A model generated the notes under the pieces. It was not told the origin of the DNA. It saw only the letters and a program-made list of their open reading frames with translations, and ran no database searches. DNA of 64,000 nt from Paragonimus westermani (taxonomy: Eukaryota > Platyhelminthes > Trematoda > Plagiorchiida > Troglotrematidae): positions 14,262 to 78,261 of the forward strand of contig QNGE01000896.1 of NCBI GenBank assembly GCA_008508345.1, read 5' to 3'. Position 1 is the first letter of the stretch. Each line of letters starts with the position of its first letter. A program made the position numbers and the translations under genes. Positions 1 through 12,095 of the stretch are shown in pieces.

Positions 1-170
1 TTGAGCGTTTAAGGATTACCAATATATCGTCAGCATATCGTACCTAGAGTTTCGGTTTGATCGTTTGTGGCGCGATATTCTCTAATCTGTGCATGACCGC
101 CTCTGCGATAAATCCGGATATTGGCGAACCCATTGGAGTTCCTTTAAATTGTTGGTATCAACTACAGACC
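1..170 (-). mobile_element. Penelope-like element, reverse-transcriptase core fragment
   Basis: Read on the minus strand, this segment encodes the catalytic part of a Penelope-like (PLE) reverse transcriptase. A KGTPMGSPISGF block is followed, after an in-frame stop, by VRYADDILVIL. These are the conserved PLE motifs around the template grip and the catalytic Asp-Asp pair. The fragment is cut by the window edge, so the rest of the element may lie to the left. Upstream of KGTPMGS the frame soon hits a stop, so the copy is dead. It faces away from the PLE N-terminal piece that starts 50 bases to the right on the other strand. Confidence 0.8.
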
Positions 171-222
171 ACTACTCAATCGTCAACATGCTTGGGAAAT
201 AGCAAGACGAAACGGAAGAGGG

Positions 223-780
223 ATGTTACGTATGTTAATAGCCGATGCTCACAATCGGTTACGGAAATACGAGAACATCATAACGGCCGCAAGACAAGGC
301 CGTAAACAAATAGTAGACAAACATCAGCTACGGAAATTAGAGGCAGCAATAGGACAGCGAGTAGCAAGAGCCGCGAATAAGAAGAGAATAGCCCTTGAAG
401 AGAAGCTCTCAAGACTGTCGAAGAAGCATGCCAACTCCAGCAACTATACGTGGATCAGAAACATTTCAAACCATCCACTATCCAACGACAAACAAGATGT
501 ACTTGTAAAAGGACTCAATTTTAACACGAAAGATGCACCAAACAGAGAATACTTGGCAAACTTGAAACACATAATGAAATCTGACTTCTTGTCGGGAGAG
601 GCACAGCACAAAACCCGGCAAATTATCGTGCCAGTATTGACCCGCATTAGGCCATCCAATAACCTTACCCAACGCGAACAACGAGCTTTGAACAACATCA
701 AAAATGATGACAGCATCATCATTTTGCCAGCCGATCTGAAATTGAGCAGATGACTTCAAACAAGTACACATGACAATGGT
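223..780 (+). mobile_element. Penelope-like element, N-terminal part of ORF
   Basis: An open frame of 176 codons matches the region before the reverse transcriptase in PLEs. It has a Lys/Arg-rich stretch (residues about 10-65), then the family signature NHPLSNDKQDVLVKGLNF (about residues 86-103), and finally NNIKNDDSIIILPADLK. The last motif is the typical end of this region, normally PADKG. The usual Lys-Gly after PAD is altered, and a stop follows within ten codons. The RT that should follow is absent on this strand. The ATG at 223 is only the first Met in the frame; the original start is probably further left. The stated role, priming and copying the element's own RNA, is family knowledge. 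Confidence 0.75.
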
Positions 781-3307
781 GAAAGCCGGATTTTACGTCC
801 TCTTAACACAAAAGAAATAGGCTGCGCAGTCCCGTTTCCATTTTCTACCAGTGATCCTTCATCCTTCACTCCAACCGTCAAAAGTTTCTTCTAACCTACC
901 TGCCGCCACAATTGCAGATGAATTGAAAACCCTAATATAACGTCGCTACAACGCGAGAGATTTTACCGGGGTTGAAGTACCGCAACAGTGGGATGAAATG
1001 CGTTGAGTAATTTGTAACCAGAGGCAAGTTAATGTGAATGGATCTATGTGAAATGTGGTACGGTTCATTTTGTCAACCTAGTTTATCAGCTATGGTCTTA
1101 CATAACTTTTAGGTGAATTTCTCTCAAATATGAAAAACCGATCATCCAATATATCACCATGATTTCGTCAGGCTGGACCACAATGAAGTTTCTGTTAACG
1201 ATCGCCGCACACAAGTTGGAGTCGCTTCATATCGTACGCCGTTTCAGTTCGCTCCAGTCTCGTTTCGGTTTCCGAAAATATCCCACGATCATCAACCTGC
1301 ACACGACGGGAGTGAACCTTGACGAAGGCCTGTTACCGCCGGTTGGTTTAGAAAGTGTTAGTAAGTCTCTCTACTGATTATCGTCATGCTCATCTTGCCG
1401 TGGAAATTTTTGGTGTTAGGACTTCCAACGCTCGGCACTATTGTTCCGAACTGAGTGTTGTGCACTTGTGGTGAAATTGTCTTCGACGTCCCCAAAATTC
1501 TAAACCCCGCTCGACGTGGGAGTTGCCTTGCCAGTACCACCGCGCCGGTTCACATTACCTTGTGAATGCAAATTTACTACAAACCAATAGCATTAGTTAG
1601 TGGACCGGCATAGACATCGCAGTTTTGCTCATAGCCGTTTACTGAATCCGCACCATCTAAACTCCTGTAGGTTACATTCACTAGGATAACAATGTTGAGC
1701 TATTACCTTTAGGAACGCCGCTTAACCACTCTTTCGCGTGTTTGAATTCTGAAGGTCGACTGGAATTTCCCCTCGACGCACTCTTCCACTCTGGCGGCTG
1801 CTGTGCGGTTGTGCTCAAGGTGCTCTCACGTCCAGCTCCCTAACACCCCTTAGTTGTTACGTTGAAGTCCGTTGTGAACGGTGTGTGGATCAATAAATAA
1901 AGTTTGTTTGCAGATTCATCGTTTCCTCTCTGAGACTTCTGATTCACGGTAGCATAAGGTTGGGGAAACCTTGGGTGTACAAATTCAGAATCTAGTTCTA
2001 CACACACAATGTAATAAAAGGTTTGTGCAAATGAGTGACTTCAATAACCGCCAATGTTAGTTGTTCCTGAACAAGTGGTGGGTTTGTTTGGAATCTTTCA
2101 GGGAAGTCCCGATGTTGATGATCTCGAGCCAGCGTTATCGAACAGTCCTATCGATCAAAGTCATTTTAACTAACGTTGGATGAGTTCAGGTCAATAGACT
2201 ATTACAAATTTAAGATAGGTCGCTTGAATTATCTTCTGATGCAGGAACCCTAATGGCAACTCCGCGGACATCGTTCATATGTGAAGTGCATCCGAGTGAG
2301 TATGCGCAAGTTGGTTCGGTCGGTGATTTCGTGGTATTTGGTAAACTGTTAGGAGTAAGGGTTTGCCATCGTTGCGATACAGCTGATTAGTGATGATGCG
2401 TCGCCTACGGGCTCGGGAAATCATGCTTTCGGTTTAATCACAAATTGCGTTTATTTTAAACAACACTTCAACGAGGGCCTGTTTCACCTTCCATGTCTCA
2501 CATCCAGCGTTCTCCTCATATTTCGTTTTCCCCCATACTGACGTGACATCTGACTTTCTAATAGACTGCGTGCACTTCATTCACTTGAACATGATCTGTC
2601 GATTGACTGATCACTGGGGCTCGGGACCAATGCCGCTGGAATCACACATCGACCTACATGGGCTCAGTCGCATCAATGAGAGGTTACTGATGAGTAGAAC
2701 TAGAGGAAACTGTGATTTTCCCACAACTGCCGTAGGCTGTTTAACTCCAGACATTAGAAGGCGAATGAATGCAGGCAGGTCCTGCTATCTCAGGCCAAAC
2801 CGTATCCAACAGAATATCGGACGACACAAAGCACAAAAATCTTCTGGATCTTTATATCGCTATTTAAGCGTTGTCTTCCTTCTTTCTTCCATACTTACCT
2901 TCACACTTCTAAACGGTCAACCTGTGCGGTTTTTTGCGATTTTTCAGGCAGATATGCTGAAGATTAAATGGTGTATGCTCTGCACACTGGTCCACCCTCC
3001 TGATTATGTCTGAAACATAGTGCTTGTGACTAATTGTTAGTGGCTTTATTTGAGTCCTTGAATACGTTGTCCGATGAGACCGGTTAGTCAAACTCTTAGA
3101 TGGTGCACTGAGTGGTTATCTTTGTCAACTCTACTTGAGGGTCCCACCTTGCATTATGATATCCGTGTGCAAATAACGATCGCACCACTTGTGCGCTGCT
3201 CATATTTTTCGAATGACATCTTATTTACGAAAGTCTCCCTAGTAACGTTGTTGTCGTCAGCAATTTTCCCGTCTCATTGTATATACGGCTTATCATAAGT
3301 TCCCGGA
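781..3307. other. No gene recognised
   Basis: Only short frames without recognisable motifs are present. The longest is 156 codons at 2543-3013 (+), with no domain I can name and a composition that fits chance. An AATAAA-type hexamer occurs near 1896 but has no gene to belong to. This may be old, decayed repeat DNA. Confidence 0.4.
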
Positions 3308-3568
3308 TTGTACTCTCTGATTGAAATTAACCATGCCAAGCTACCGTTCAAATATTTCAGTGACCACAGTCTGCAAGGGAGTCTTCACGGTGCAACACTA
3401 CGAGTAGCGACAAAGCCTGTGCATTTTCGTCCAGACGCAAGCTTCGTTTGTGTGCTATACACAGCTGCTAACCGTATATGTGACCACCAACTTAAGCGAG
3501 TTTTAAAGAAAAATGTGTCGTTCTCGTTTCGGGCGTACGACGTCATAGATCTGGGCGATCATCTTTAA
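3308..3568 (+). mobile_element. Possible Ty3/Gypsy pol scrap (region just before RT)
   Basis: An 86-codon frame contains ATKPVHFRPDA followed by DHQLKRVLKKNVSFSF. The spacing resembles the segment between protease and RT in Gypsy polyproteins, where a conserved phrase ending in FRPKRPVP is followed by an EL-RL helix and then VSYSAWA. The resemblance is partial, and no RT motifs follow. I regard it as a possible fossil only; it could be a chance frame. Confidence 0.3.
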
Positions 3569-6103
3569 ACAGTCTGCCTGTGTATTTACGACAAGATTTT
3601 GCTGTTGACACCAATTGCCACAGTTTGGGTATATAACTGTTTGTAATGCATGTTTCATGGCCTACCCGATAATGCCGTGGAAACCTCGGTCACATCTTTT
3701 TTGAGTTTACTGGTGAGTGTTTGTCCACGTGTTTCTCAAACATGGTTCATTTGCAACAGGACGCAATTTGTCTAACTTGAAACTCGAAAGCTGTTGTTGA
3801 ACTACTACTCCGCTGCACTCGCCAAGAAATACCATGGCGCTCAATGGCTTGAAGTATGTGCCTGGGAGATGCACATTTCACAGTCTAACTGCACTTACGT
3901 GCGTTCTAGCACCCACAGGCCCGTTTTCGAACGAGGGGACTAGTATCAGGGTGAGGTTAGCGCCCAGTAAGCCTTTGCAGTCGCTGAGCTTATGGAGAAG
4001 CGGTTAACCAGGGAGTTGGCATTAGAGAAGGCCCCGGTGCGAGTTAGAGGAAAAGTGTCAGCTCCCGGACCATGCATTGGGAAGACCGAAAGAGCCTCGC
4101 ATGATCTGAGAAAGTAGTGGTCCCAAATGAAGAATCGTGTGTGCCTGTGTGTCAGGCAGGCTGTGGCGGATTGTCAGTAAAGAATTTATATCGAATCGAA
4201 TTGGCAGGTTAGGTCCATCGAACACTGTATATTTCATATTATTGTCATAGTTTTGCTCATGAAGCAACTGAGAACTCTATGATGCCACCATCATCATCAT
4301 TGGTGTGTATAGACGCAAGAGAGGTGTTGCAGAACCTGTGTGGATGGTGGTGTGTTGCCGCCAGATCTCGGATCGACGGGCTACTGGGGGAAGCTCGATA
4401 TATCCCCTCGGTTTTGTTGTTCCGTGGCTGTCTTCTGGAATATATTATAGCAGGAATTTTGTCACAAAAAGGATGGGGTGAGAAAACCCACAGAATACAG
4501 GAGATTGCTCGGAATGGATCGACTGATCGGAAAGTTTGAAACAACCTTGTCAAGTGCAGATCCACAGGTGCGTAAGACCCAATCGACTTCCCGAAAGTGA
4601 CGTTCAGTTGCGTGTACCTTGTGACATATTCAAAGCAAGGTACAGAGCGGTTTCTTACGTAAGATTCTGCAACGAGATTAATGGGCGTCTTTGTGCATTG
4701 CTCTTCTTGAAAGTTCGGGTGGCACCCCTCAAAACGGTTTACATTTCTCGACTGAAGTGACCGCAGCCGTACTTGCCGTTCGCATGTTCCAACCGTTACA
4801 TTCGAGTCTCGTTGTTTGTTTCAAGGACGTGGAATTTTGGTTTGGGTCAAGGATCGTGTTGTATTATATCCATGGTGTCAATACACGTTTCAGCACGTTT
4901 GTCCCTAATGGGCTGTCATGTATTCGTAATGCCATTGACACCCGACAATGAGGGAATACAATCATGCAATAATCACACAGACGGGGTATCAAGTGATGTG
5001 CAGAACATGGAGTATGTATAAAGGTGCGTGCGGAGTCCAGGTTTCCTCAGAGAACGGCCGGATATTTGGATTAATACATTTAAACCCACTGAATCCGTAG
5101 AGTGTTTGATTGAAGAGAGCTGCGTTAAAACGGGGGTGTTATAAGCACCTCTAATTCCACTTGACACAAACTGTTAAAAGCCCACGCTTGGTTGGATAGG
5201 TTTGAACCCTACTTGATTCTGGTAAATACGAATGAACGGAAGGGCACAATGAAGAAAGGCCGTTTGGCATCCGTCGAGTTGAAATCGGCGGAGATGGTCG
5301 GTGTGTGGCTAGTACGAATAGAGGCATTGCTTCGTGAAATATGGGCATGATTTTGTCGAGCTCTGTTACATGCGGATTAAGACTGCTGTGCCTTGATTGA
5401 TTAGTGGTGAGAGGTTGCCCTATAGTACATAACATTTCTTTAAATTATATGAATAAATGAAATAAAACTATATACTTCTCGGTGCATATGTGAGAAGCAC
5501 GCTAGTTTATATGCGATCACTGCAACCAATTAAAAACGATACAAATGAATAACCAAACAGTAACACAAACGTAAAGCCCGCCGTCATCAACGACGTGGCC
5601 AAAAACAAATGAGTGCAGTGTGTGAAACTTTTACGCACGTAACAGGAAAGAAGATAGTTATCCCAAAAATGGGCTGCTGCACTCGTTTTTTCAAGGTCAT
5701 TCCTGTGAGCACAATTCCTTTCGTACCCGCGGAAAACAAACTGTTGTGAAGTTTGTAACATGCAGGCCAGCCGACTCCACCTTGAATGCCCGTGACTTCG
5801 TGGACCAACCTGCGGGCAACGTGGACGCACCAGGGGACAGCGTTCTTTCGAAGTTAGGGTTCAAAAAACAGTTATGAAAAGAGAAACAATATGAACAAGC
5901 ATGAGCCGAAGGACTAGTAAACCATTCACACGACTTACACAAACGCAAACTAAAACGGCACCGTCAACACAGCAGCACGCCCCGTTATGCAACTCAAATT
6001 CAACCCGTGCGCGCTTGCTGGTTTCGGTTGCACGGTACAGAGTTATAATATACCTAATGACCTTGAAGCGTAATTTTCCTATCGGGAAATCGGCGTGAAG
6101 AAA
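3569..6103. other. No gene recognised
   Basis: Many short frames on both strands, none with a family signature. A plus-strand stretch near 5740-5860 reads as open and hydrophilic (NARDFVDQPAGNVDAPGD), but I could not find convincing splice sites or a family. Nothing else is supportable. Confidence 0.4.
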
Positions 6104-6790
6104 AGCACATAGATATATGTTTATATACATACACTCCTATGCACATATAAAAGTATGCACATATGTATATACATCTATTTTATGTGCACATAAACAAATA
6201 TACGATGTATATGTATATCAATATATATGTATATGTACACACATTTATATGCGCACATATATTTATGTGCATATATGTGTACACCTTTATGTGTGCAGAT
6301 GAATACATGAATATTAAATATATATGGAGCGATATAATGTAGACATTATATGCATATATATGCATATACACATGTAACATTTATATAGATGTATATATGC
6401 ATACTTTTGTGCACATAAGTATACACTGATATATATATGTGTATATATATATTTGTATACATGTGTGTGGACACATGGTTACTGATATATAAATACATGT
6501 ATATATATATGTATTTATATGCTTACACATGTACATACATACATGTATACATATATAGGTATATGTATGTATGCATGTAAATACATATATACGTATATAT
6601 GAGTGTAAATATGTACTATATATAGATCTTCGCCACAAAATCATACATATATATTCATATGCACAAACAGGTATATATATGTGTATATATACATATATAT
6701 ATATGTACATATATACATTTGTCCATACATAAACGCTAATGCACATATCTATGTGCACATAAATATATATTGTATGTAGAGCGGATGTAC
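6104..6790. repeat. AT-rich alternating purine-pyrimidine tract
   Basis: About 690 bases consist almost entirely of imperfect units such as TATGTATATAC, ATATGTGCACAT and TATATGCATA. Purines and pyrimidines alternate over long runs. It is a degenerate (TA/CA)-type satellite or microsatellite expansion. Tyr/Ile/Cys/His-rich frames across it on both strands, up to 164 codons, are artefacts of the repeat. It abuts the 3' side of the Penelope-like element at about 6900-8010 (minus). Confidence 0.85.
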
Positions 6791-6899
6791 ATACAAAGTA
6801 ATCGAAAAGGGGTACACACTGAGTGGTGAACGATTTATTGTGGCGTTCCAAGTCCACACTAGGATCAGTTATCAAACAAATAAATGTTTCGGAATGAGA

Positions 6900-8010
6900 C
6901 TGTGCTGCCGTTCACCGTGTCAGGCTGTCCGTCTGTCTTAGCTTGTTTTTGCTTTCACTGTCAACGATGCTGATGTAGTGGCTGTCTATGTCGAGGTGTC
7001 GATTGAACAAACTCCGCGAATAGGGACCTTCCAGTACAAGCCGTTCCCATTTCATTTCCGCCCTCGCGACCACTTTTGCATGGTCTGCGTTGACCCCGTG
7101 ACCTGTTTCCGCGCAGTGATGCCACAGTTGTGATCAGGGGTCGGCTCGCCGCATTGCTAGTTTGTGTTCGGGTACGCGTGTGTGCAGCTGTTTGCCTGTT
7201 TCCCCCAGATACTGTTGGTCGCACCCGAGGCATAGAATCGCATAGACGACGCCGGACTGTTTGTGTGGCTTTATATGATCCTCAGCGTTCATCAGAGCCG
7301 AGCGGAGTGTTGAGTTTGGCTTGTGTAATATTTGGATGCCCAGTGGTTGGAGCATCCTTTGTACTGCTTCACATGTGCCGAAAATATATGGCACTTTCAT
7401 TCGTCCCCTAGGTTCGGCACGTTCACTTCTTGTGGGCCCCCTGATGGATACCTTTATGAAACTACTGGGGTACCCACTAGAAGCGACCAGTTTGAACAAG
7501 TGTTTCTGTTCATGTCCTCTAGGTTCGGGCGAGCTACAGTGCGTGTCTGCACGTCGAAATAATGTTCGCACGCAGCTTTTGAGTTGACATGCTGAATGAT
7601 TGCTATCGAATCTGAGAATGACGTCAGTTTTTGTCGGTTTACAATAGGCAGTGTTTCGGGCTTGCCACCAGGACGTCCTACGATCGGTGCATCGAGAAAA
7701 ACGCCAGGCGTGAGTTCTCTTCTTCGTATGCAAAGGTTATCCCGTCCATTACGTTATACAGACAGCTGTGAAACTGGTCAAGCTGAGTCCGAGGTAAAAC
7801 AACGAATGCGTCATCCACATATCAATGCCACACCTTAGGTTCGAACGTCTGAAAGACTTCAGCTTCGGAGTGTTTCAGTACGGCGTCTACAAATTACTCC
7901 GATATAGGTGAGCCAATCGGTGTGCCTCTCTTTCGCACGTAGACTCAGACGTCAAATTATATGTATGTATATAGACGCAAACCACTAAACGTCCGATATA
8001 CCCACAGAAG
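6900..8010 (-). mobile_element. Penelope-like element, RT end plus GIY-YIG endonuclease
   Basis: The minus strand carries the 3' half of a PLE. From right to left: an RT block (RKRGTPIGSPIS, about 7945-7910), the catalytic box YVDDAFVVL (about 7820-7790), and a linker with FRRADTHCSSPE then HLFKLVASSGYPSSF. Next comes the GIY-YIG nuclease core GVVYAILCLGCDQQYLGETG at about 7250-7190, followed by LHTRVPEHKLAMRR. The frame then shifts, and the C-terminal tail continues as ETGHGVNADHAKVVARAE to about 6920. GIY-YIG nucleases nick target DNA for PLE integration (family knowledge). Stops in the RT and at least two frameshifts make this copy inactive. Confidence 0.85.
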
Positions 8011-8181
8011 AACCACTGAAGGAAGACTCAATAAACCTCACTTGGTTGACGGCAGTAAGCACTACAAAATGAAAACATGATCACAGCTCGTGAAACCCTG
8101 TCATGGGTGGCCGTAAATAGGGCCATGGTTTCTTTCACATGATGCTCAAGAGCGCCGTTTAATTCTCATCCTACCAGCTGG

Positions 8182-8940
8182 TCACCTTGTGTGATCCACG
8201 TTGTCGCAGTCAACGCGGATGTAGACCGGTTGAGACTCGTTGTAGTTGGTACAGTAGTGGTGGTACCAACCGGAACACTGACTGCACTGTAACCAGTGCA
8301 CGGTGTTGTCGTCGAAGTCCACGGGATCTTCCATTTGGAAACATATCTGACAGGCGCTGCGATCTACAAGCTTTGAGGCACACTGCTTTTCAAGCTTCTC
8401 TGCCTTTCATTTTGAACTGCTTTAGCGTATCCTTAGCAACTCGTCTAATACAAGCTGTCTCCATGGGATCCCCGATTGCGTCAATCGCCGGCATATCCTG
8501 CTCAATCACACAACGTTCAAGTTTAGACTTCCAGCGCGTGTTAGAGACAAATGGTTGTTCTGTTGAAGATGCGGGCACCCGAATTAACTCATCAGACAAG
8601 CATGCAGTCCTGCTGGAGGACGTCACCTGCGTGACACCCCTCTGGGCCTGTGTTGTGGGGGTATCAGAGTTTACTGACAAGTTTTCCTGACTAATCGAAC
8701 ACGTCTTCTACTAACCACTTTGGGATCGAAAGAGAATGATTCATACTATTTGCTATTGTGTTCCACTGTTTCCTCCGGCCATAAGTTATTGAACGACGCT
8801 TGGCCGCTCATATGTACAACCTTCCTACCTTGGATTGGACAGTGCAATAAAAGATCAGGATGGCTAGGCGGTAACTCATTTATCCCTTGCAAAGCAGACT
8901 CATGCTTACGATTATTGACCGCGCTCATACATCCTTAAGC
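8182..8940 (-). pseudogene. Tigger/pogo-like (DDE_1) transposase relic with PHD-like finger
   Basis: Two minus-strand segments look like the end of a jerky/Tigger-type transposase. First, LQGINELPPSHPDLLLHC followed by GRKVVHM and NNLWPEET (about 8890-8770) resembles the DDE_1 motif in which an Asp-Asn pair precedes APSHP and is followed by the NVTSLIQPMDQG loop. Second, 8352-8183 encodes a Cys/His cluster: CQIC, 16 residues, then WLQCSQCSGWYHHYC. The spacing C-x2-C-x16-C-x2-C-x4-H-x2-C is that of a PHD finger; the last expected Cys (in VDCDNV) is replaced by Val. Some pogo/jerky-type transposases carry such fingers at the C-terminus. Stops and a frameshift near 8400 show decay. A cellular PHD-finger exon is the main alternative. 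Confidence 0.5.
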
Positions 8941-9984
8941 AACGGCTATATCCTGGCAGACATCCTCAACATTTCTGATTCTGTCCAGACGAGGAGTGGA
9001 AAGAGGCGCAAGCATACAAAAAAACCGGCTCATAAAACTGAGGAACCGGAATTCCTGCCTGTTCAGGGGCTGGCAACAACCACGGAGTTCCCTCAACCAA
9101 ACTGGTAAGAAGTGTGTTAGTCAAACAAAACACAGCAACAATATGAAGACAGGATATCATCCATTGTGCTGAGAAGCAGCGGTCACATTTATTACCCCCT
9201 ATAGTGTCAACGTGAAATATGATACAGTGCACTCCCCATGTGCCTTTCGCATAGGCTACGTCTGCTCTCTTGGAGCCGTTGTGATGCATGAGGAAAACAT
9301 CCCTGGCATATTGCAACAATGGTTTCAAAATCATTGACAAACATTCTGGGTCTACTAGCAGCGCAAACAACCTCATGCGCTTTGTGTTCATTCTACACTG
9401 GCATTCATCAAACGCACTCTTGCAACGTTCCGCAATATGCTGGAAATTTTATACACACTGGAGCGTTCGGACACGGCGCTCTTGATGTGCCTGCTTTCGT
9501 TCTCAAAATGTAACACTTGGTTAAATAAACATTACCGTCTGGAGGGCTTCAATCACCGTGTGCAGTGTACGCATTTGTACACAGCATTTCGATACGGGCA
9601 GCCTGCCGGCAGGACTAATCATCTATGCTTCTAGGCACTTTCAGCTGTCTGCGAAGTTTTATTAAAAAACTTTCTACAAGTTTCCCGATGAAACCCGCTC
9701 AAGTCTTCGGCATACTTTTCAAACTTGTGGTACTTCAATTTGAATGTCCTACTAAAGGCGCCGTCATCGTTCACCATCATGCTGATTCAACGTACGGAAG
9801 TGGTTTACCGATAACGGACCACTTGAACACTACATTATGTCAGGCGTTATGATATATGATATTTTCAAATCTGATTTGGAAATATCACTCATGCCGTTTC
9901 ATTGAAACTTCGGATCACATTCATTCCATCGGAATTTCCCCGTTTTTCATGTACGAAAGGAAACGCACATCCGTCATTCCGGGG
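8941..9984. other. No gene confirmed; possible upstream part of the transposase relic
   Basis: A 141-codon minus-strand frame at 8966-9391 is open and could be the decayed upstream part of the transposase at 8182-8940, but I see no DDE residues or helix-turn-helix in it. The segment 9500-9985 shows only short unrecognised frames. Confidence 0.3.
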
Positions 9985-9989
9985 AGAAC

Positions 9990-10410
9990 GTTCATATGCG
10001 TCTTTTCGGTGTTTCGCCATTAGGGCATAAAATTAGCGTCCAGAAAGTGTTGAGATAGGTCTGTCTCGGCCAGGCAGGGTGGAAAATCCCAAAATCCAGC
10101 AGACGATTGGGCAGAGTCCGACGCAGGATTTCGTCGGCTGCTCGGAAACGTCGGAAAGTCGAACATTTCGCGAACTGTTCAACCAAGACGAAGTTCCGTT
10201 CGTCCATCCGTCGTAGAAAAATATCTTCGTACAACAAATATTTATAGGTATCAGGAAAAGAAAGTAATTTCACACGTAGGGCGAGAAAATTTGGGGTGAT
10301 TGCAATTATTCTGAAAAACAATGTGTATGAGAAATTTTTCGGCAAATAAATCATGCGATATTATTATTTTTGATATGATTACTGGAATATCTAACGCTGT
10401 CTACCGGTTG
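9990..10410 (-). repeat. Unknown repeat, left copy of inverted pair
   Basis: Read in reverse complement, this stretch aligns over roughly 400 bases with 12320-12720 on the plus strand. Shared landmarks include TCTACGACGGATGG, CGGAACTTCGTCTT and GACGAAATCCTGCGT. The left copy keeps a 120-codon frame (10354-9992, minus) with MDERNFVLVEQFAKCSTF. The right copy has a broken version of the same frame. The family is unknown. The open frame in one copy hints that the repeat was once coding. Confidence 0.7.
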
Positions 10411-10689
10411 CCATGGCATTTTGTTATGCACTCGGAATTTATCCAGGTAACCGGAGGATTGAGAGGACAGTTTGGAAGGCTGCATGAAATGTACATGTGA
10501 TAACTAAAGCTTACATGACGTCGTTCTGCTGGGTTTATCATTAAGCGTCAATCCACGGAATTGAAAAAGCGCGCAATTCATAGCAATTTGGACAATGCAT
10601 ATACATGAATAAACGCATGTCATTAAAAAATGTTGAGCTGCAAACGGCTTGGTGGGCGCGCAATAAACCAAGTGCCAAATGCTCGTGTG

Positions 10690-12095
10690 AGTAAACCATA
10701 CAAAAAGCAGATTCAAGCAGGCAGTATTCAAGCGGAGTTAGCAAGCTGTGCTCATCAACTCTCGTCCCATCAACCACACGCCAATCTGCTCGAGAGTCTT
10801 TGAAAGGATAATAAAGGTACACATAGTCGAGTTCTTAAGGACACAAAACCTAATAAACCCTACACAGCACGGTTTCCTTATTTTGCTCTTGTACAACGTG
10901 TCAGCTGGAATTCTTAACCCATATATTGACGTCCGTTGACGCAGGAAATGCGGTAATTATCATACGCTTGGATATGCAAAGGCTTTTGATCATGTGTCTC
11001 ATAAGCGCCTGTTGATCAAAGTAGCATCTTTTGGTATACAAAATCCCTTTTAAAGCTGACTGTCGTCATACCATGAAGGTCGCACTCAGGCAGTCAAAAT
11101 AGGGGAGCAATACTCAACACCAAAACCAGTGACTAGTGGGGTGGTTCAAGGAAGCGTTCTGGGTTTGTTGCTCTTCCTAATGTGCATAAATGACTTATGC
11201 GACATTATTACACATGGCAAGCCCTTTCTGTTTGCTGACGATACCAAAATCGTTTACACATTCCGCCAGGGCAGTAACATCAATTTCTGTCTACAAAATG
11301 TACGACAGGACCTAGCGTCATCGCAGTTGTGTTGCAGAACATGGCTAATGTCGTTCTCAGCAAACAAACTGAACGTCATTAATTATGATTGTAAGTTACC
11401 TCGTGGCTCCACCTCACTAGATGGTTGTAATAGTGGTACAGCCACTTCGGTCGGAGATCTAGGAATACGGTACTCAAACTCCTTCAATGCTTCCAGGTAG
11501 CAAAAACTAGAAGAACAATAGGCTGTATCACGAAGACGTTCAGTCCACCAGCTGCGAAGCTGACGCTCTGCAAAATGTGTGCTTGGCCTCAGCTCGAGTA
11601 TTGCACCTTCATTTAGTGTCATATACGCAAGTCTGATAGGCTTGTGTTAGAAAACCTTCAACGATCGTTTGTTAAAAGCTTATTAAAAAATTCTTCTTCG
11701 CTCCCCTACAGACAGCGCTGTGAAAAACTTGGTATTGATCCACCTAGGCTGCGCAGGCCAAAGTTGAACCTGACGCTGCTGTATAAACTCATACATTCGG
11801 ATGTGATTACCACAGCGTTCACCACCCACTAACAACACAGACCTCCATATAGTCTAAAGAGTAAGGGTTCCATCTTGTCAACCCTGATACCCGGAAACAT
11901 ATGCGCGCAACCTTCTTCCTTGTGAAGTATTCCTACATTTGGAAAAAACTTCCAAATGAAGTCCGAGCCAGTAACAACATTCAACGTTTTAGAAAAGGGT
12001 TGGACAGCTATCTCACGTTAACAAACACAATGTCCATCTTTAAACTCTGTGTATCCCCTGATGACCTTTTTGAGTGTGATCCGAGAAACATTTAG
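10690..12095 (+). mobile_element. CR1/Jockey-like LINE, RT and C-terminal part
   Basis: The plus strand holds a decayed non-LTR reverse transcriptase. In order: RPINHTPICSRVFERII (about 10762), a Gln-His-Gly-Phe box (about 10866), LDMQRLLIM in the place of the catalytic Phe-Asp box (near 10975), TSGVVQGSVLGLLLF (about 11132), and FADDTKIVYTF (about 11230) with the catalytic Asp-Asp. After frameshifts come LENLQRSFVKSLL (11644), RRPKLNLTLLYKLIHSD, and the C-terminal IWKKLPNEVRAS (11943) followed by FRKGLDSYL. This motif order is that of the CR1/L2/Jockey group. No endonuclease domain is visible, so it is 5' truncated. It lies between the inverted arms at 9990-10410 and 12320-12720. Confidence 0.8.

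Noticed and set aside
1159..1540. Overlapping frames at 1159-1377 (+) and 1358-1540 (minus) as a small gene
   Set aside because: No recognisable domain, no splice sites, no poly(A) context, and no similarity to the neighbouring PLE pieces.
2543..3013. 156-codon plus-strand frame, one of the longest without a family
   Set aside because: No motif, signal peptide or splice support; composition consistent with chance in non-coding DNA.
6117..6875. Tyr/Ile/Cys/His-rich open frames up to 164 codons across the AT-rich tract
   Set aside because: They exist on both strands simply because the TATGTATATAC-type repeat lacks stops in several frames. No domain or start context.
8187..8690. 167-codon plus-strand frame
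   Set aside because: It is antisense to the transposase relic with the Cys/His cluster on the minus strand, and its Cys/Arg-rich composition is the shadow of that sequence.
10748..12095. Treating the two CR1-like LINEs (10.7 kb and 60.5 kb) as one family
   Set aside because: Both have CR1/Jockey motif order but their wording differs at almost every motif, so they are at best related lineages.
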